Shown: positions 1 through 9,355, numbered from the stretch's first letter. The stretch: 46,197 nucleotides of DNA from a bacterium (GCA_016124895.1 WGMU01000025.1:1-46197); one strand, 5' to 3'. The notes: a model not told the origin generated them from the sequence alone. Translations and numbers: made by a program.

Positions 1-2027
1 ATCATCTCGTTGATCCGCATCTCGATCGGCTGTGTCATGGCGATTCGCTGGCCCGGCATGTCGCGCAGCTCGCGCTGGATTAACGCGGTCAGCTCGGCCT
101 GAGTCGTGGCCCTTGTCCATTGATCGCGGGGCTTCAGCGTGACGAACAGGTCTGTCAGTTCCAGGCCCATTGGGTCAGTCGCGACCTCCGCCGAGCCGAT
201 GCGGCTCCAGGCGTGAACCACTTCGTCCGGGAACGCCTTCAGGATGGCTCGTTCCATTTGCGTGTTGTACGTGATGGAATCGTCCAGCTCGGTACCGGCC
301 AGTCGTACGACATTGATGGCCAGTGCGCCTTCCGACAGCTTTGGGACGAACTCGGAGCCCAGATTCGGTGCGACAAATCCGAATGCCAGCAGCAGCACAC
401 ACAGGGCGAAGCCGATCACAGCGGTCTTCTGCCGCATCGTAAAATGCAGGACCGGGTGGTAAATCCGCTTCGCCCATCGAATCAGAAATGGTTCTGTTTC
501 ATTCAGATATCTGGGGAGCACGTAACTGGCCAGCACGGGCATCAGTGTGAGCGACAGCACCATCGATCCAGCCAGGGCAAAGATGACGGTGAGTGCCATC
601 GGCCGGAAGAGTTTGCCTTCGATTCCTTCCAGCGTGAGGATCGGCAGGTAGACGATCATGATGATCAGCTCGCCGAACATCGTTGGTTTGCGGACTTCGA
701 TCGCCGCGTCGCGGATGACGTCGAGTTTGGTCTGGCCCCGCGGGATGCCGTGTGACAGCTTCCGCACGCAGTTCTCAACCATGACGACCGAGCTGTCGAC
801 AACGAGGCCAAAGTCGATCGAACCGAGACTCAGCAGACTGGCCGCAATGCCGAACTGCAGCATGCCCGAGAACGCGAACAGCATCGACAGGGGAATCGCC
901 AGCGCGACGATCAGTCCGGCCCTCAGGTTTCCCAGAAATACGAACAGGATCGCGACTACCAGCAGACCACCCTCGAACAGGTTCTTGCGGACCGTGTCGA
1001 TGACGTGATCGACCAGTTCCGTACGGTCATAAACCGTGCGGATTTCAATGCCCGCCGGCAGCGTGTCTTTGATCTCATCGAGTTTCTTCTTCAGAGCCCA
1101 CGTGACCTGATGACTGTTTTCCCCCATCAGCATGAAGCCCAGTCCGAGCACCGCTTCTCCGGTTCCGTCTGCCGTCACGGCTCCCTGCCGGATTTCGTGG
1201 CCGATTTGCACGTCGGCAACGTCGCGAATGCGGATCGGGACGCCGTCGCGAGCGGTCACGACGATGTTCCCGATCTGCTCGATGTTGACCGTACGGCCCT
1301 GTCCGTGGACAAGCAGCATGCGTCCCATGTCGCTGATATTGCCGCCGCCGACGTTGCGGTTGTTGGCTCGCAGGGCCGTCTCCACTTCGTCAAAAGTCAA
1401 CTCGTGACGGATGAGTCGCTGGGGATCGAGCCGCACCTGAAACTGCTTTTCATAGCCACCCCAACTGTTGACCTCGGCCACTCCGGGAACGCTCCGCAAT
1501 TGCGGCTTCACCACCCAGTCGTGAATCGTTCGCAGTTCCGTCAGCTCTGCGACGCGCACGTTTTCCGGCAACCTGGAAAAGTCGACACCCGGCTTCGTCA
1601 GCACGTAATGAAACACTTCGCCGAGACCCGTTGAGACCGGCCCCATCTTTGGCCGCTCGATCCCGACCGGCAGTTCGACCGTGCCAATCCGTTCGTTGAT
1701 AAGCTGCCGCGCGAAGTAGATGTCGGTGCCGTCTTCAAAGATGACAACCACCTGCGAGAGCCCGAATTTCGAGATCGACCGCAGCTTTTCCAAACCGGGA
1801 AGTCCGGCGATGGACTGCTCGATGGGAAATGTGAGCTGCCGTTCCACTTCTTCCGGACTGAGCGACGGTGCGACGGTGTTGATCTGCACCATCACCGGCG
1901 TCGTGTCCGGAAAGGCATCGACGTCGAGGAACTGCAGTGAAAACGCACCCGCCACGACGACCGCCAGCACCGCCACAAGGACGATCGCGCGGTTTCGCAG
2001 TGAGAAGTCAATCAGCCAGTTCAGCAT
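1..2027 (-). CDS. Heavy-metal efflux RND pump, CusA/CzcA family (second pump of the operon, C-terminus cut by the window)
   Basis: This is the inner-membrane proton/metal antiporter subunit of a tripartite metal efflux system. About 675 residues are visible from an ATG at 2027; the family is usually 1020-1080 residues, so roughly the last third lies outside the window. The N-terminus MLNWLIDFSLRNR and the following helix are typical. The TM4 motif DFGLVVDSSVVMVE carries the HME-type charged residues Asp405, Asp411 and Glu418, equivalent to CzcA Asp402, Asp408 and Glu415. The adaptor gene (2165-3778) lies just upstream on the same strand. No Shine-Dalgarno sequence precedes the ATG; a copy of the dispersed repeat abuts it instead. 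The metal (Zn/Co/Ni/Cd versus Cu/Ag) cannot be told from what is visible. Confidence 0.93.
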   Translation of the reverse strand, partial: MLNWLIDFSLRNRAIVLVAVLAVVVAGAFSLQFLDVDAFPDTTPVMVQINTVAPSLSPEEVERQLTFPIEQSIAGLPGLEKLRSISKFGLSQVVVIFEDGTDIYFARQLINERIGTVELPVGIERPKMGPVSTGLGEVFHYVLTKPGVDFSRLPENVRVAELTELRTIHDWVVKPQLRSVPGVAEVNSWGGYEKQFQVRLDPQRLIRHELTFDEVETALRANNRNVGGGNISDMGRMLLVHGQGRTVNIEQIGNIVVTARDGVPIRIRDVADVQIGHEIRQGAVTADGTGEAVLGLGFMLMGENSHQVTWALKKKLDEIKDTLPAGIEIRTVYDRTELVDHVIDTVRKNLFEGGLLVVAILFVFLGNLRAGLIVALAIPLSMLFAFSGMLQFGIAASLLSLGSIDFGLVVDSSVVMVENCVRKLSHGIPRGQTKLDVIRDAAIEVRKPTMFGELIIMIVYLPILTLEGIEGKLFRPMALTVIFALAGSMVLSLTLMPVLASYVLPRYLNETEPFLIRWAKRIYHPVLHFTMRQKTAVIGFALCVLLLAFGFVAPNLGSEFVPKLSEGALAINVVRLAGTELDDSITYNTQMERAILKAFPDEVVHAWSRIGSAEVATDPMGLELTDLFVTLKPRDQWTRATTQAELTALIQRELRDMPGQRIAMTQPIEMRINEM

Positions 2028-2028
2028 G

Positions 2029-2125
2029 AGTGAGTCCAGAGTCGAGGGTCCAGAGTCCAGAGCGAAATGAGTGACCAGAGTTGAGAGTTGCTGGAGGTCT
2101 CTGGACTCTCATCTCTCAACGCTGG
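2029..2125. repeat. Array of dispersed repeat units (GTCGAGGGTCCAGAG family) between adaptor and pump genes
   Basis: The stretch is built from variants of GAGTCCAGAG and GTCGAGGGTCCAGAG in both orientations, including exactly GTCGAGGGTCCAGAG at 2041-2055. Arms GTTGAGAG and CTCTCAAC toward the right end could form a hairpin. The array starts within 4 bases of the pump start codon. The same 15-mer occurs reverse-complemented at 7769-7783. Confidence 0.75.
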
Positions 2126-2164
2126 AAGCGAAGCGACCGACCGGTCGCGTCAGTGGCCGCACAG

Positions 2165-3778
2165 TCACCCGGCGCCCAGGTTGTTTTTCAGAAGTTGCGC
2201 CCGCAACACATCGCTGCTGAGCGTGGCGACGACTTCACCCGGCAGTACGCCGGCGATGACTTCCGTGTAGTCATCCGTCTTTACACCCACTCGCACGGAC
2301 CGCGTGTAAAACAGCTTTGGTGACTTCTCCTCGAACCAGGCTTTGTCGCGGACAAAGACCACCGAGCAGCTTCCGTCCCACTGCACGGCTTCGTTGGGAA
2401 CAACGATCGCATCGGGCTCCTCGCGGAGGACCACACGGCCGGAGCCGAAGGCTTCATTAAGCAATTCTCCGTCGGAATTGTCGACGCTGGCTCGAACCAT
2501 CAGCGTGCGGGTCCGCTGGTCAGCCGAAGTGCTTTTCCACTCGATTGTTCCCGTGACTTCCGTTGGACTGCCATCGGGTCGAAACACAATCTTCTGACCG
2601 GGCGCCACATAAGCAGCGTCTTCCAGAGGAATGTTGAGCATCAGCCACATGCGGCTGGTGTCGGCGACTTCAAACAGCATCTTTGAGGTATCGACGACCT
2701 CACCCGGAACCACGCGGCGACTGGCGACACCGCCGTCAAAAGGAGCAGTCACGGGAAGCAGATTCGACGATGTTGTGTCCGGGTCGAGTTCCAAGGTCAG
2801 TGAACGCGGCAGTCCGAGGAATCGGATCGACCGGGCCAGTTGATCGGCCGGAATGTCACGCATCTGCTCGACAGACACCGGCAGACCAAGATTGATCAGC
2901 GTCTGTGAGGCACTCAAAACGAGGATATGCGCTTTGCTGTATTCGGTCTCAGCTTCCTGCGCCAGTCGCGCTGCCGTCACTCCCTGGGCAGCCAGTTTCT
3001 GCAACCGTTCATGGTTTTTCTTCGCCAGGTCTTCCTGAGCGAGGGCCGCCATCAATTCTGCCTTGGCCCGCCCGACGTCGACGGCATCCACGATCGCCAG
3101 CAGTTCTCCTTTGAAGACTCGGTCACCGACCTGCTTTTCAACACGCCAGACGGTTCCTGCCGCCTTCGAAGCAAGCTGAGCGACGCGGGTCTCGTCGTAA
3201 CGGATTTCTCCTGTTGCCAGGACAGATTCGGTGATTGCGGATCGCATCACCGGCTCGACATCGACTCCGGCTTTCGTGGCCGCATCGCGTGATACAAACT
3301 GAATCCGACGACCCGGATTCTGGCAGGCGAAGTTGTTCTCCGGGCGCGGCCGGAGCTTCAAAGCCCGTTCCGCCCTGTCGAGATCACTTTGCTCGATTTC
3401 CGGAACGGTCTTGAGTTGAGCGACATCAGGATGATCCAACGGGCATTCGTGAATCCCGTGGACTTTGCACCAGCCGTGCAGTTCCCGCTTCGGATACTCA
3501 TCCGGATTGCATTCGACGCACATCGACTCTGGCACGCCGTGTTCTTCGCACCAGTCGTCGGGCAACGCTGCCGTTTGGCCGGTAACCTCGGAGAACTTTG
3601 GCAGAGCCCAGCCGGAGTGATGTCCCCACCAACCGAGCCCCGCGAGAAGAGCGAGGACGACCGCCGTAGGTACCGAATGGAACAGCCAGCCAGCGAATCG
3701 ACGAAGTATCGACTTCGCAGGCGGCGGACTGCTGTCCGGCGCAGCGTCTGCGCTGGCAGGAAGAGTCTGAGTGCTCAT
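2165..3778 (-). CDS. RND periplasmic adaptor (CusB/CzcB, HlyD fold) with Cys/His-rich N-terminal module
   Basis: This is the membrane-fusion subunit linking the RND pump to the outer-membrane channel. The ATG at 3778 (MSTQTLPAS) gives 537 residues; an in-frame start 20 codons upstream is less likely because a signal anchor at about residues 33-52 fits the shorter form. A metal-binding-like module follows the anchor with Cys77, Cys87, Cys90, Cys104 and Cys112 and nearby His (WCEEHGVPESMCVEC, WCKVHGIHECPL). Next come a barrel-sandwich/lipoyl region (AAGTVWRVEKQVGDRVFKGE), a helical hairpin, and a beta-barrel region (VTAPFDGGVASRRVVPGE). The Cys module is common in planctomycete adaptors of this kind and may hand metal to the pump, which is an inference. 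The cognate pump gene follows about 140 bases downstream. Confidence 0.92.
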   Translation of the reverse strand: MSTQTLPASADAAPDSSPPPAKSILRRFAGWLFHSVPTAVVLALLAGLGWWGHHSGWALPKFSEVTGQTAALPDDWCEEHGVPESMCVECNPDEYPKRELHGWCKVHGIHECPLDHPDVAQLKTVPEIEQSDLDRAERALKLRPRPENNFACQNPGRRIQFVSRDAATKAGVDVEPVMRSAITESVLATGEIRYDETRVAQLASKAAGTVWRVEKQVGDRVFKGELLAIVDAVDVGRAKAELMAALAQEDLAKKNHERLQKLAAQGVTAARLAQEAETEYSKAHILVLSASQTLINLGLPVSVEQMRDIPADQLARSIRFLGLPRSLTLELDPDTTSSNLLPVTAPFDGGVASRRVVPGEVVDTSKMLFEVADTSRMWLMLNIPLEDAAYVAPGQKIVFRPDGSPTEVTGTIEWKSTSADQRTRTLMVRASVDNSDGELLNEAFGSGRVVLREEPDAIVVPNEAVQWDGSCSVVFVRDKAWFEEKSPKLFYTRSVRVGVKTDDYTEVIAGVLPGEVVATLSSDVLRAQLLKNNLGAG

Positions 3779-3790
3779 AACAAGGCGTCC

Positions 3791-3805
3791 ACAACTGAGA
3801 GTTGT
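3791..3805. repeat. Short perfect inverted repeat upstream of adaptor gene
   Basis: Arms ACAACT and AGTTGT flank GAG, 12 bases upstream of the adaptor ATG at 3778. It may be a small operator. It also resembles the TTGAGAGTTG part of the dispersed repeat in this operon, so it could be a degenerate repeat copy. Confidence 0.4.
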
Positions 3806-3928
3806 CAGCGCAGGGCGGAACCCGAACGCAGAAAACAAGGGGCAGAATCGGATCAGAGAGCAATCAGCGAAGTCGACCAGCGAATGACATGCGGTCGAAC
3901 TTGCTTCTCTGAAACGAACCGCGGGCTC

Positions 3929-4360
3929 TCAGAGCAGATAAGACTGCGTCAGCGCGCAGAGCGACGTTCCCGTTATCAGCGGCGGGAAGTGCGGGCAGCC
4001 ATCGGTCCGGAATTCTTCAGTATCAACAACCAGCAGGCGTGCATCAGACAGTTCGACGTCCGGCGACGCCAGCAGTTCACCACCAGCCAGCAGGTCCGGG
4101 CATTCCACCGAATCCGCCTGCACCGCTCCGCCGCACAGACAATCGAGCGGTCCCGGATTGTCAGGACAGGCCGGATCGTCACAGGGAGCTGGCTGATGCT
4201 CACCAACAGCGGATTCCGACTGACAGCAATCGTCGCAGCCATCATCAGCAACCGCACATTGAGCCACCGCGCACGCTCCCCTGCATTCCCCGCAATCGAG
4301 GAGCGGACAGGCCATTACCTGCGCCAGCATCAGCAGAGTCACAAAAACGCGAGCGGTCAT
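3929..4360 (-). CDS. Small secreted Cys-rich protein in metal efflux operon
   Basis: A 143-residue protein of no family I can name. It starts with a hydrophobic signal-like segment (MTARVFVTLLMLAQVMA), followed by a very Cys-rich stretch: I count 15 Cys in all, including the cluster DGCDDCC and the motif CLCGG. It lies between the first pump gene and the second adaptor gene on the same strand, so co-transcription is likely. The composition and position suggest an exported metal-binding or metal-sensing accessory protein, but that is inference. A copy of the dispersed repeat lies six bases upstream of the ATG, where a ribosome binding site would be expected. Confidence 0.7.
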   Translation of the reverse strand: MTARVFVTLLMLAQVMACPLLDCGECRGACAVAQCAVADDGCDDCCQSESAVGEHQPAPCDDPACPDNPGPLDCLCGGAVQADSVECPDLLAGGELLASPDVELSDARLLVVDTEEFRTDGCPHFPPLITGTSLCALTQSYLL

Positions 4361-4366
4361 TGGTCA

Positions 4367-4390
4367 GTCGAGAGTTGAGAGTCCAGAGAA
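4367..4390. repeat. Dispersed repeat copy ahead of the Cys-rich gene
   Basis: The + strand reads GTCGAGAGTTGAGAGTCCAGAG with flanking bases. It matches the copy inside tolC at about 20 of 22 positions (minus strand there) and belongs to the same family as 2029-2125, 6292-6370 and 7769-7790. Confidence 0.65.
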
Positions 4391-4467
4391 GACGACGGGG
4401 CAGACAGGTTACCCTCTGAGAGGCATCGGCAGCAATGTCCGAAACTCTACATTGAATCAATCAGGGC

Positions 4468-7400
4468 TCACGACGGTGAAGACGTGTCGCTCCTGACATC
4501 GCTTGCTGGAGGCTCGAACCAGCGGTAGATGGCGGGGAGGATGATCAGGGTCAGGAGGCTGGACGTGAGGACTCCGCCGATGACGACGGTGGCCAGTGGG
4601 CGCTGGACTTCGGCTCCGGCGCTGGTCGAGAGGGCCATTGGCAGGAATCCCAGTGCGTCAGTCGTGGCGGTCATCAGGACCGGACGCAGGCGGTCCATCG
4701 CTCCGTGGTAGATCGCGTTGCTGGTATCGACTCCCGTTTTGCGAAGGTCGCGGATGTGTTCCACCAGAACCACGCCGTTCATCACCGCGATGCCGAACAA
4801 CGCAATGAAGCCGACTCCGGCGGAGATCGAGAATGGCATGTCTCGTAGCCACAGCAGGAAGATGCCGCCGGTCGCCGACATCGGTACGTTCAAATAGATC
4901 AGCAGTGCCAGCCGGCCGGATTTGAAGGCCATGTAGAGCAGTGAGAAGATCAGGAACATCGCCACCGGCACGGCGATCATCAGGCGGCGGTTGGCTTCCT
5001 GCAGATTACGAAACTGCCCGCCCCAGGTGATGCGGTAGTTCGGCGGAAGTTTGACGTTCTCATCGACGGCCTGCTGAGCGGCGGCTACGAAGCTGGCGAG
5101 GTCCCGGCCGCGAACGTTGCACTGCACGAGAATTCTTCGCCGCACGTCGTCGCGACTGATCAGAGCCGGGCCTTCTTCGACCGTGATTTCGGCGAGTTGC
5201 TCCAGTGGAATCTGTCGGCCGCGCGGATCGGCGATTCGCAGTTTGCGGATGGCGTCGATGTCTTCGCGCCATGGCTCGCCGAGCCGCACTTGCAGGCCGA
5301 AACGCTGCTGACCTTCGTAAACCTGTCCCACCGACTTCCCGCCGACGATCGAGACGGCATCGAGCACGTCGCGAGCGTTGATGCCGTAACGGGCAATCTG
5401 ATCGCGACGCACTTTGACTCGCAGGTACGCCATGCCGCCGAGCTGTTCAGCCCGCACGTCGGACGCGCCGCGAACCTGCTGAATCGCCCGCACGATTTCA
5501 TCGGCCTTACGCGACAGCGTTGGCAGATCGTCGCCGTACAGGCTGATGCCAACGTCAGCCCGCACTCCGGCGATCAGCTCCTGCACGCGCAGTTCAATCG
5601 GCTGGCTGAAGCTGAAGCCCTGGCCAGGAATTCGCTCGGCCAGCGTGTTTTCCATCGCTTCGACGAGTTCGTCCTTGCTGTCGAAGTTCTGCCATTCGTC
5701 CTGCGGTTTGAGAAGCACGAACATATCGGTCCGGTTGACGCCCATCGGATCGGTGGCGATCTCGGGTCGGCCGATCTTCGAGACCACCGTGCGAATTTCC
5801 GGGAACTCGGCCAGCAGCGTCTGTTCGATCTGCGTGCTCAGCTCGATGGACGTCTCCAGCGAGACGCTCTGCAGCCGGTAGCCCTCCATCGCGATGTCGC
5901 CTTCGTCGAGCCGCGGGATGAATTCGGCCCCAAAGTGCGACGCCACCACGACGCTGGCCACGAAGACGCCAGCCGCCGTCGCCGTGACCGGCAGCGGATG
6001 CGTGATCGACCAGCGCAGCACCGGCGCGTAGATGCGTTTGCAGTTGCGGACGAGCCATGTCTCGCGATCACTGATGTTGCGGGCCAGAAACAGCGACGCC
6101 ATGACCGGAATGACCGTGACCGACAGGATGAGAGCACCGGTCAGCGCCGACATAAAGCTGAAGGCCATCGGCCGGAACATCTTACCCTCGATGCCGTGCA
6201 GGCTGAGGATCGGCAGGAAGACAATGATGACGACCATGCCGGCAAACAGAATCGGCCGAGCGACTTCTCCCGCCGCGACGTTGATGGCGTTGAGTCGAGA
6301 GTCCGGAGACGAGAGTCCAGAGGGATGTTCTGTTGCGGAGTCTCTGGACTCTGGGCCCTCGACTCTGGACTGCGATAGCCGTCGCACGATCTGCTCGACC
6401 ATCACCACTGAGCCGTCGACGATGATGCCGAAGTCCAACGCTCCGAGACTCATCAGGTTGGCGGGGACTCCGGCCAGTCTCATGGCGATGAACATGAACA
6501 ACGCCGAGAGTGGGATCGACGCGGCGACGATCAGTCCGGCCCGCAGATCGCCCAGCAGCAGGAACAGCATGATCACGACAAGGACCGCGCCGCCGGTGAT
6601 GTTCTCCCGGACCGTGGCGATGGTGCGGTCAACCAGCGTGGTGCGATCGTAGAACGTGTCGATGACGACGCCCGGCGGCAGCGTTTTCTGAATCTCGTTG
6701 ACCCGCTCATCGACTCGGCGAGCGACCGTGCGCGAGTTCTCGCCCATCAGCAGCATCGCCGTACCGAGCACGACTTCACCGCGGCCGTCGCGTGTCGCCG
6801 CGCCGTATCGCAACTGCGGAGCGAATCGCACATCGGCGACGTCGCGGATCATGATCGGCGTGTCGTGGTTGCGGCTGTCGAGCACGATCGTTTCGATGTC
6901 GGCGAGTTTTTCGATCAGCGCTTCGCCGCGCACAAGCTGCTGCTCGTCGTGATGCGCGATGTAACCGCCGCCCTCGTTGGCGTTGTTCTGTCGCAGTGCT
7001 TCGAACACCTGACTGATTGAGAGGCCGTACTTCAGCAGTTTGTTCGGATCGAGCTGTACTTCGTACGTCTTGAGCTTTCCGCCCTGTGTGTTGACTTCGA
7101 TGACGCCCGGCACGCTGCGCAACTGATACGCGACCTGCCATTCGAGAATCGTGCGCAGGTCCATCACGCTGTACTGCGACCCCGGTTCGGCCCGCACTTC
7201 AAAGTGGTAAATCTCACCGAGGCCCGTGGCGATCGGCCCCATCTGCGGTTCGCTGAAGCCGTCGGGAATCTGGTCGCGAGCCTCTTTGATCCGCTCGCCC
7301 ACCAGATTGCGAGCCCAGTAAATGTCGGTGCCTTCCTCGAAGACCACCGTGACGGCCGACAGTCCCGGCAGCGACAGCGAGCGGATTTCTTCAACCCGCG

Positions 7401-7719
7401 GAATGCCGCTGAGCGACGTCTCGACGGGAAACGTTATGAACTGCTCGACCTCGACCGGCCCCAGCGACGGCGCCTGAGTCAGTACCTGCACCTGCGTGTT
7501 GGTCAGGTCGGGCACCGCATCCACCGGCAGCCCGACCATCGACACGATGCCGGCACCGATCAGCACCAGCGTCAGCAGCACAACCACAAACCGATTGTTG
7601 AGCGAAAATCCAGAGGCCGCGCTCTGTCCAGAGACTGGCGTTGCGGGTCCAGAGGCTGGCGTGGACGGTTGGCCGCTGTCGGCAGCACCGTCGTCTGCTT
7701 TTCTTTCCGATTCACTCAT
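4468..7719 (-). CDS. Heavy-metal efflux RND pump, CusA/CzcA family, with repeat-encoded insertion
   Basis: A full-length inner-membrane metal/proton antiporter of 1083 residues. The ATG at 7719 (MSESERKADD) is preceded by GGAAC and fits better than an in-frame start 15 codons upstream. The TM4 motif DFGIIVDGSVVMVE carries the HME-type residues Asp429, Asp435 and Glu442. C-terminal helices (LLYMAFKSGR, GIAVMNGVVLVEHI, LPAIYRWF) are present. The loop after TM4 is about 17 residues longer than in the second pump of this operon. The extra residues (SRVEGPESRD..., ...SSPDSRLNA) are encoded by copies of the dispersed repeat. Cognate adaptor lies upstream (7790-9355). The frame stays open and all expected motifs are intact, so function is probably kept. 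Metal specificity is unknown. Confidence 0.95.
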   Translation of the reverse strand: MSESERKADDGAADSGQPSTPASGPATPVSGQSAASGFSLNNRFVVVLLTLVLIGAGIVSMVGLPVDAVPDLTNTQVQVLTQAPSLGPVEVEQFITFPVETSLSGIPRVEEIRSLSLPGLSAVTVVFEEGTDIYWARNLVGERIKEARDQIPDGFSEPQMGPIATGLGEIYHFEVRAEPGSQYSVMDLRTILEWQVAYQLRSVPGVIEVNTQGGKLKTYEVQLDPNKLLKYGLSISQVFEALRQNNANEGGGYIAHHDEQQLVRGEALIEKLADIETIVLDSRNHDTPIMIRDVADVRFAPQLRYGAATRDGRGEVVLGTAMLLMGENSRTVARRVDERVNEIQKTLPPGVVIDTFYDRTTLVDRTIATVRENITGGAVLVVIMLFLLLGDLRAGLIVAASIPLSALFMFIAMRLAGVPANLMSLGALDFGIIVDGSVVMVEQIVRRLSQSRVEGPESRDSATEHPSGLSSPDSRLNAINVAAGEVARPILFAGMVVIIVFLPILSLHGIEGKMFRPMAFSFMSALTGALILSVTVIPVMASLFLARNISDRETWLVRNCKRIYAPVLRWSITHPLPVTATAAGVFVASVVVASHFGAEFIPRLDEGDIAMEGYRLQSVSLETSIELSTQIEQTLLAEFPEIRTVVSKIGRPEIATDPMGVNRTDMFVLLKPQDEWQNFDSKDELVEAMENTLAERIPGQGFSFSQPIELRVQELIAGVRADVGISLYGDDLPTLSRKADEIVRAIQQVRGASDVRAEQLGGMAYLRVKVRRDQIARYGINARDVLDAVSIVGGKSVGQVYEGQQRFGLQVRLGEPWREDIDAIRKLRIADPRGRQIPLEQLAEITVEEGPALISRDDVRRRILVQCNVRGRDLASFVAAAQQAVDENVKLPPNYRITWGGQFRNLQEANRRLMIAVPVAMFLIFSLLYMAFKSGRLALLIYLNVPMSATGGIFLLWLRDMPFSISAGVGFIALFGIAVMNGVVLVEHIRDLRKTGVDTSNAIYHGAMDRLRPVLMTATTDALGFLPMALSTSAGAEVQRPLATVVIGGVLTSSLLTLIILPAIYRWFEPPASDVRSDTSSPS
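6292..6370 (-). repeat. Dispersed repeat copies inserted in frame in the RND pump gene
   Basis: Several units of the CTCTGGACT / CCCTCGACTCTGGAC type lie inside the coding sequence. On the gene strand they read SRVEGPES and SSPDSRL. CTCTGGGCCCTCGAC at 6349-6363 differs by one base from the exact unit at 7769-7783. The position corresponds to the short cytoplasmic loop between TM4 and TM5. Confidence 0.75.
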
Positions 7720-7768
7720 AACCGTCGTTCCGTTTCCTGTCCGTCGTCTTCCGACCCTCGTCACTCAG

Positions 7769-7790
7769 CTCTGGACCCTCGACCCTCTCT
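7769..7790 (-). repeat. Dispersed repeat copy at the adaptor stop codon
   Basis: The + strand reads CTCTGGACCCTCGAC at 7769-7783, the exact reverse complement of 2041-2055, followed by CCTCTCT. It abuts the stop codon of the adaptor gene ending at 7790 and fills part of the 70-base junction before the pump gene. Confidence 0.7.
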
Positions 7791-9355
7791 CAATCGTCAT
7801 CCGCGAACTGGCCCTGAAGCATCTGCGACTTGAGAAAGAATCCACCGACGGCCACAACAGAGTCACCGGCATTGAGTCCTGCAATGATCTCCTGGCGACC
7901 GTTGAACGAGCGGCCAACCGCGACGTCTCGGCGTTCAAACTGGTCTTCCCTGGAATGGATAAAGACGAACGTCTGACCCGCGTGGTCCAGCACGGCTGTT
8001 GCCGGGACAGTCAGCACGTCCGGCACGGTCTCGTCGGGCAATTCCACCTCGACGAACATCCCTGGCTTGAGCAATTGTTCGGGATTCGCGGCCAGAGCAG
8101 TCATCGGCAGTGTGCGGGACTGGTCGTTGACGATTGATCCGGTGGAGAAGACCCGAGCCTCGAACAATCGATCGGGATAGACCGCCGTGCGAAAACGGAT
8201 CGTGCGACCTTTCAGGCCGGCAAGCGTGCCCATGTGACGCTCGTAGATGTCGGCGGTGACCCACACGGTGCGCAGGTCGGCGATCGCGAAGAGCTGCGTG
8301 GCCGGCCCGACGCGTTCCTTCAGGACCACATCCTTCTCGATGATCGTGCCGTCAAACGGAGCCCGGATTGGATAATGTGACACGGCTTCACCCTCCGTTG
8401 TGGGATCAGTCGCCGAGGCGGCAGCGTCGCCCAGTCCCATGATGCGGAGACTGGTCTCGCTGATGGATTCGGCCGTCTGTGCCTGGTCGAGAGTCTGATC
8501 GGCCGTCAGCCGGTTCTGCCGTGCCGTGAAGCGAATCTGTTCCAGCAGTGCCTGCAGCAGCGCCTGATCCGCTTCAAACGTGGCACGGGCGGCGATCCGG
8601 TCTTTGCCCGCCGAGATGCCCTGATCGCTCAGCTTGCTGAGCCGCTCGAAATCCGCGCGAGACTTGTGCAGCCGGGCGTAGGCGGAGACCAGTTGCTCGC
8701 GCCATGTGCCCATCGACTTGCCGGTGAACCGGGCTTCGATGTCGGCGATGGGAATCTGTTCCGTCAGACTGCCGATCAGGTTCAGCACGTTGGTTTCGAT
8801 TTCCCGCTGCCACTCGGCGTCTACGACCGCCAGTTTTGTCGCCAGCCGAGTCCGGAACAGTTCGAGCTTGGCCTGACCGACTTCCCGACTGTCGATAATT
8901 GCCAGCGTCTGCCCGGCTGTGACGTCGTCGCCAAACTGCACCTTCACGTCGTGAACGATGCCCTCGACCAGCGGATCGATCTGAGCCAGCCGGTCTTCAT
9001 TAAGTGCCACGGTGCCGGTCACCCACTCCGACGCGACAATGTCGGAACGCTGCGCCGTTTCGATACGAATGCCAGCGACCGGCCACTTGACTTCCGGCAG
9101 CGTGACGGCATCGGAAGTCGGCTCGTCATCGTCACTCGGAGCGGCGAAATCGTTTGATTGGTTCGGCAAGTGCGAGTCGCCCGCCGGAGTCACAGTCGAC
9201 CACACAGCCGCTCCGCCCAGCAGGGCCGACACGACGGCGACGATTGGCATCAGACCGAACGCCGAGTGCCGCGCGACCGGTTTCGCGGACGCGTCGTGTG
9301 AGCGAGATTTCGATGGCGGAGACAGAGATTCCTGAGCGCTGTGCGTATCGTTCAT
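7790..9355 (-). CDS. RND periplasmic adaptor (CusB/CzcB, HlyD fold)
   Basis: Membrane-fusion subunit of the first tripartite metal pump, 521 residues from the ATG at 9355 (MNDTHSAQES). A TTG three codons upstream is also possible. It has a signal anchor near residues 32-54, an N-terminal beta segment (GIRIETAQRSDIVASEWVTG), a barrel-sandwich half (VEGIVHDVKVQFGDDVTAGQ), and a long helical hairpin with Ala/Gln/Leu heptads. The second barrel-sandwich half (YPIRAPFDGTIIEKDVVLKE) and membrane-proximal beta domain (VLTVPATAVLDHAGQ) follow. Unlike the second adaptor of this operon it lacks a Cys-rich N-terminal module. It lies directly upstream of its likely pump partner with 70 bases between them. 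Confidence 0.93.
   Translation of the reverse strand: MNDTHSAQESLSPPSKSRSHDASAKPVARHSAFGLMPIVAVVSALLGGAAVWSTVTPAGDSHLPNQSNDFAAPSDDDEPTSDAVTLPEVKWPVAGIRIETAQRSDIVASEWVTGTVALNEDRLAQIDPLVEGIVHDVKVQFGDDVTAGQTLAIIDSREVGQAKLELFRTRLATKLAVVDAEWQREIETNVLNLIGSLTEQIPIADIEARFTGKSMGTWREQLVSAYARLHKSRADFERLSKLSDQGISAGKDRIAARATFEADQALLQALLEQIRFTARQNRLTADQTLDQAQTAESISETSLRIMGLGDAAASATDPTTEGEAVSHYPIRAPFDGTIIEKDVVLKERVGPATQLFAIADLRTVWVTADIYERHMGTLAGLKGRTIRFRTAVYPDRLFEARVFSTGSIVNDQSRTLPMTALAANPEQLLKPGMFVEVELPDETVPDVLTVPATAVLDHAGQTFVFIHSREDQFERRDVAVGRSFNGRQEIIAGLNAGDSVVAVGGFFLKSQMLQGQFADDD

Noticed and set aside
5197-6378. Plus-strand open frame of 393 codons
   Set aside because: Shadow of the RND pump gene on the opposite strand; composition is His/Arg/Asp-rich as expected from antisense reading of high-GC codons.
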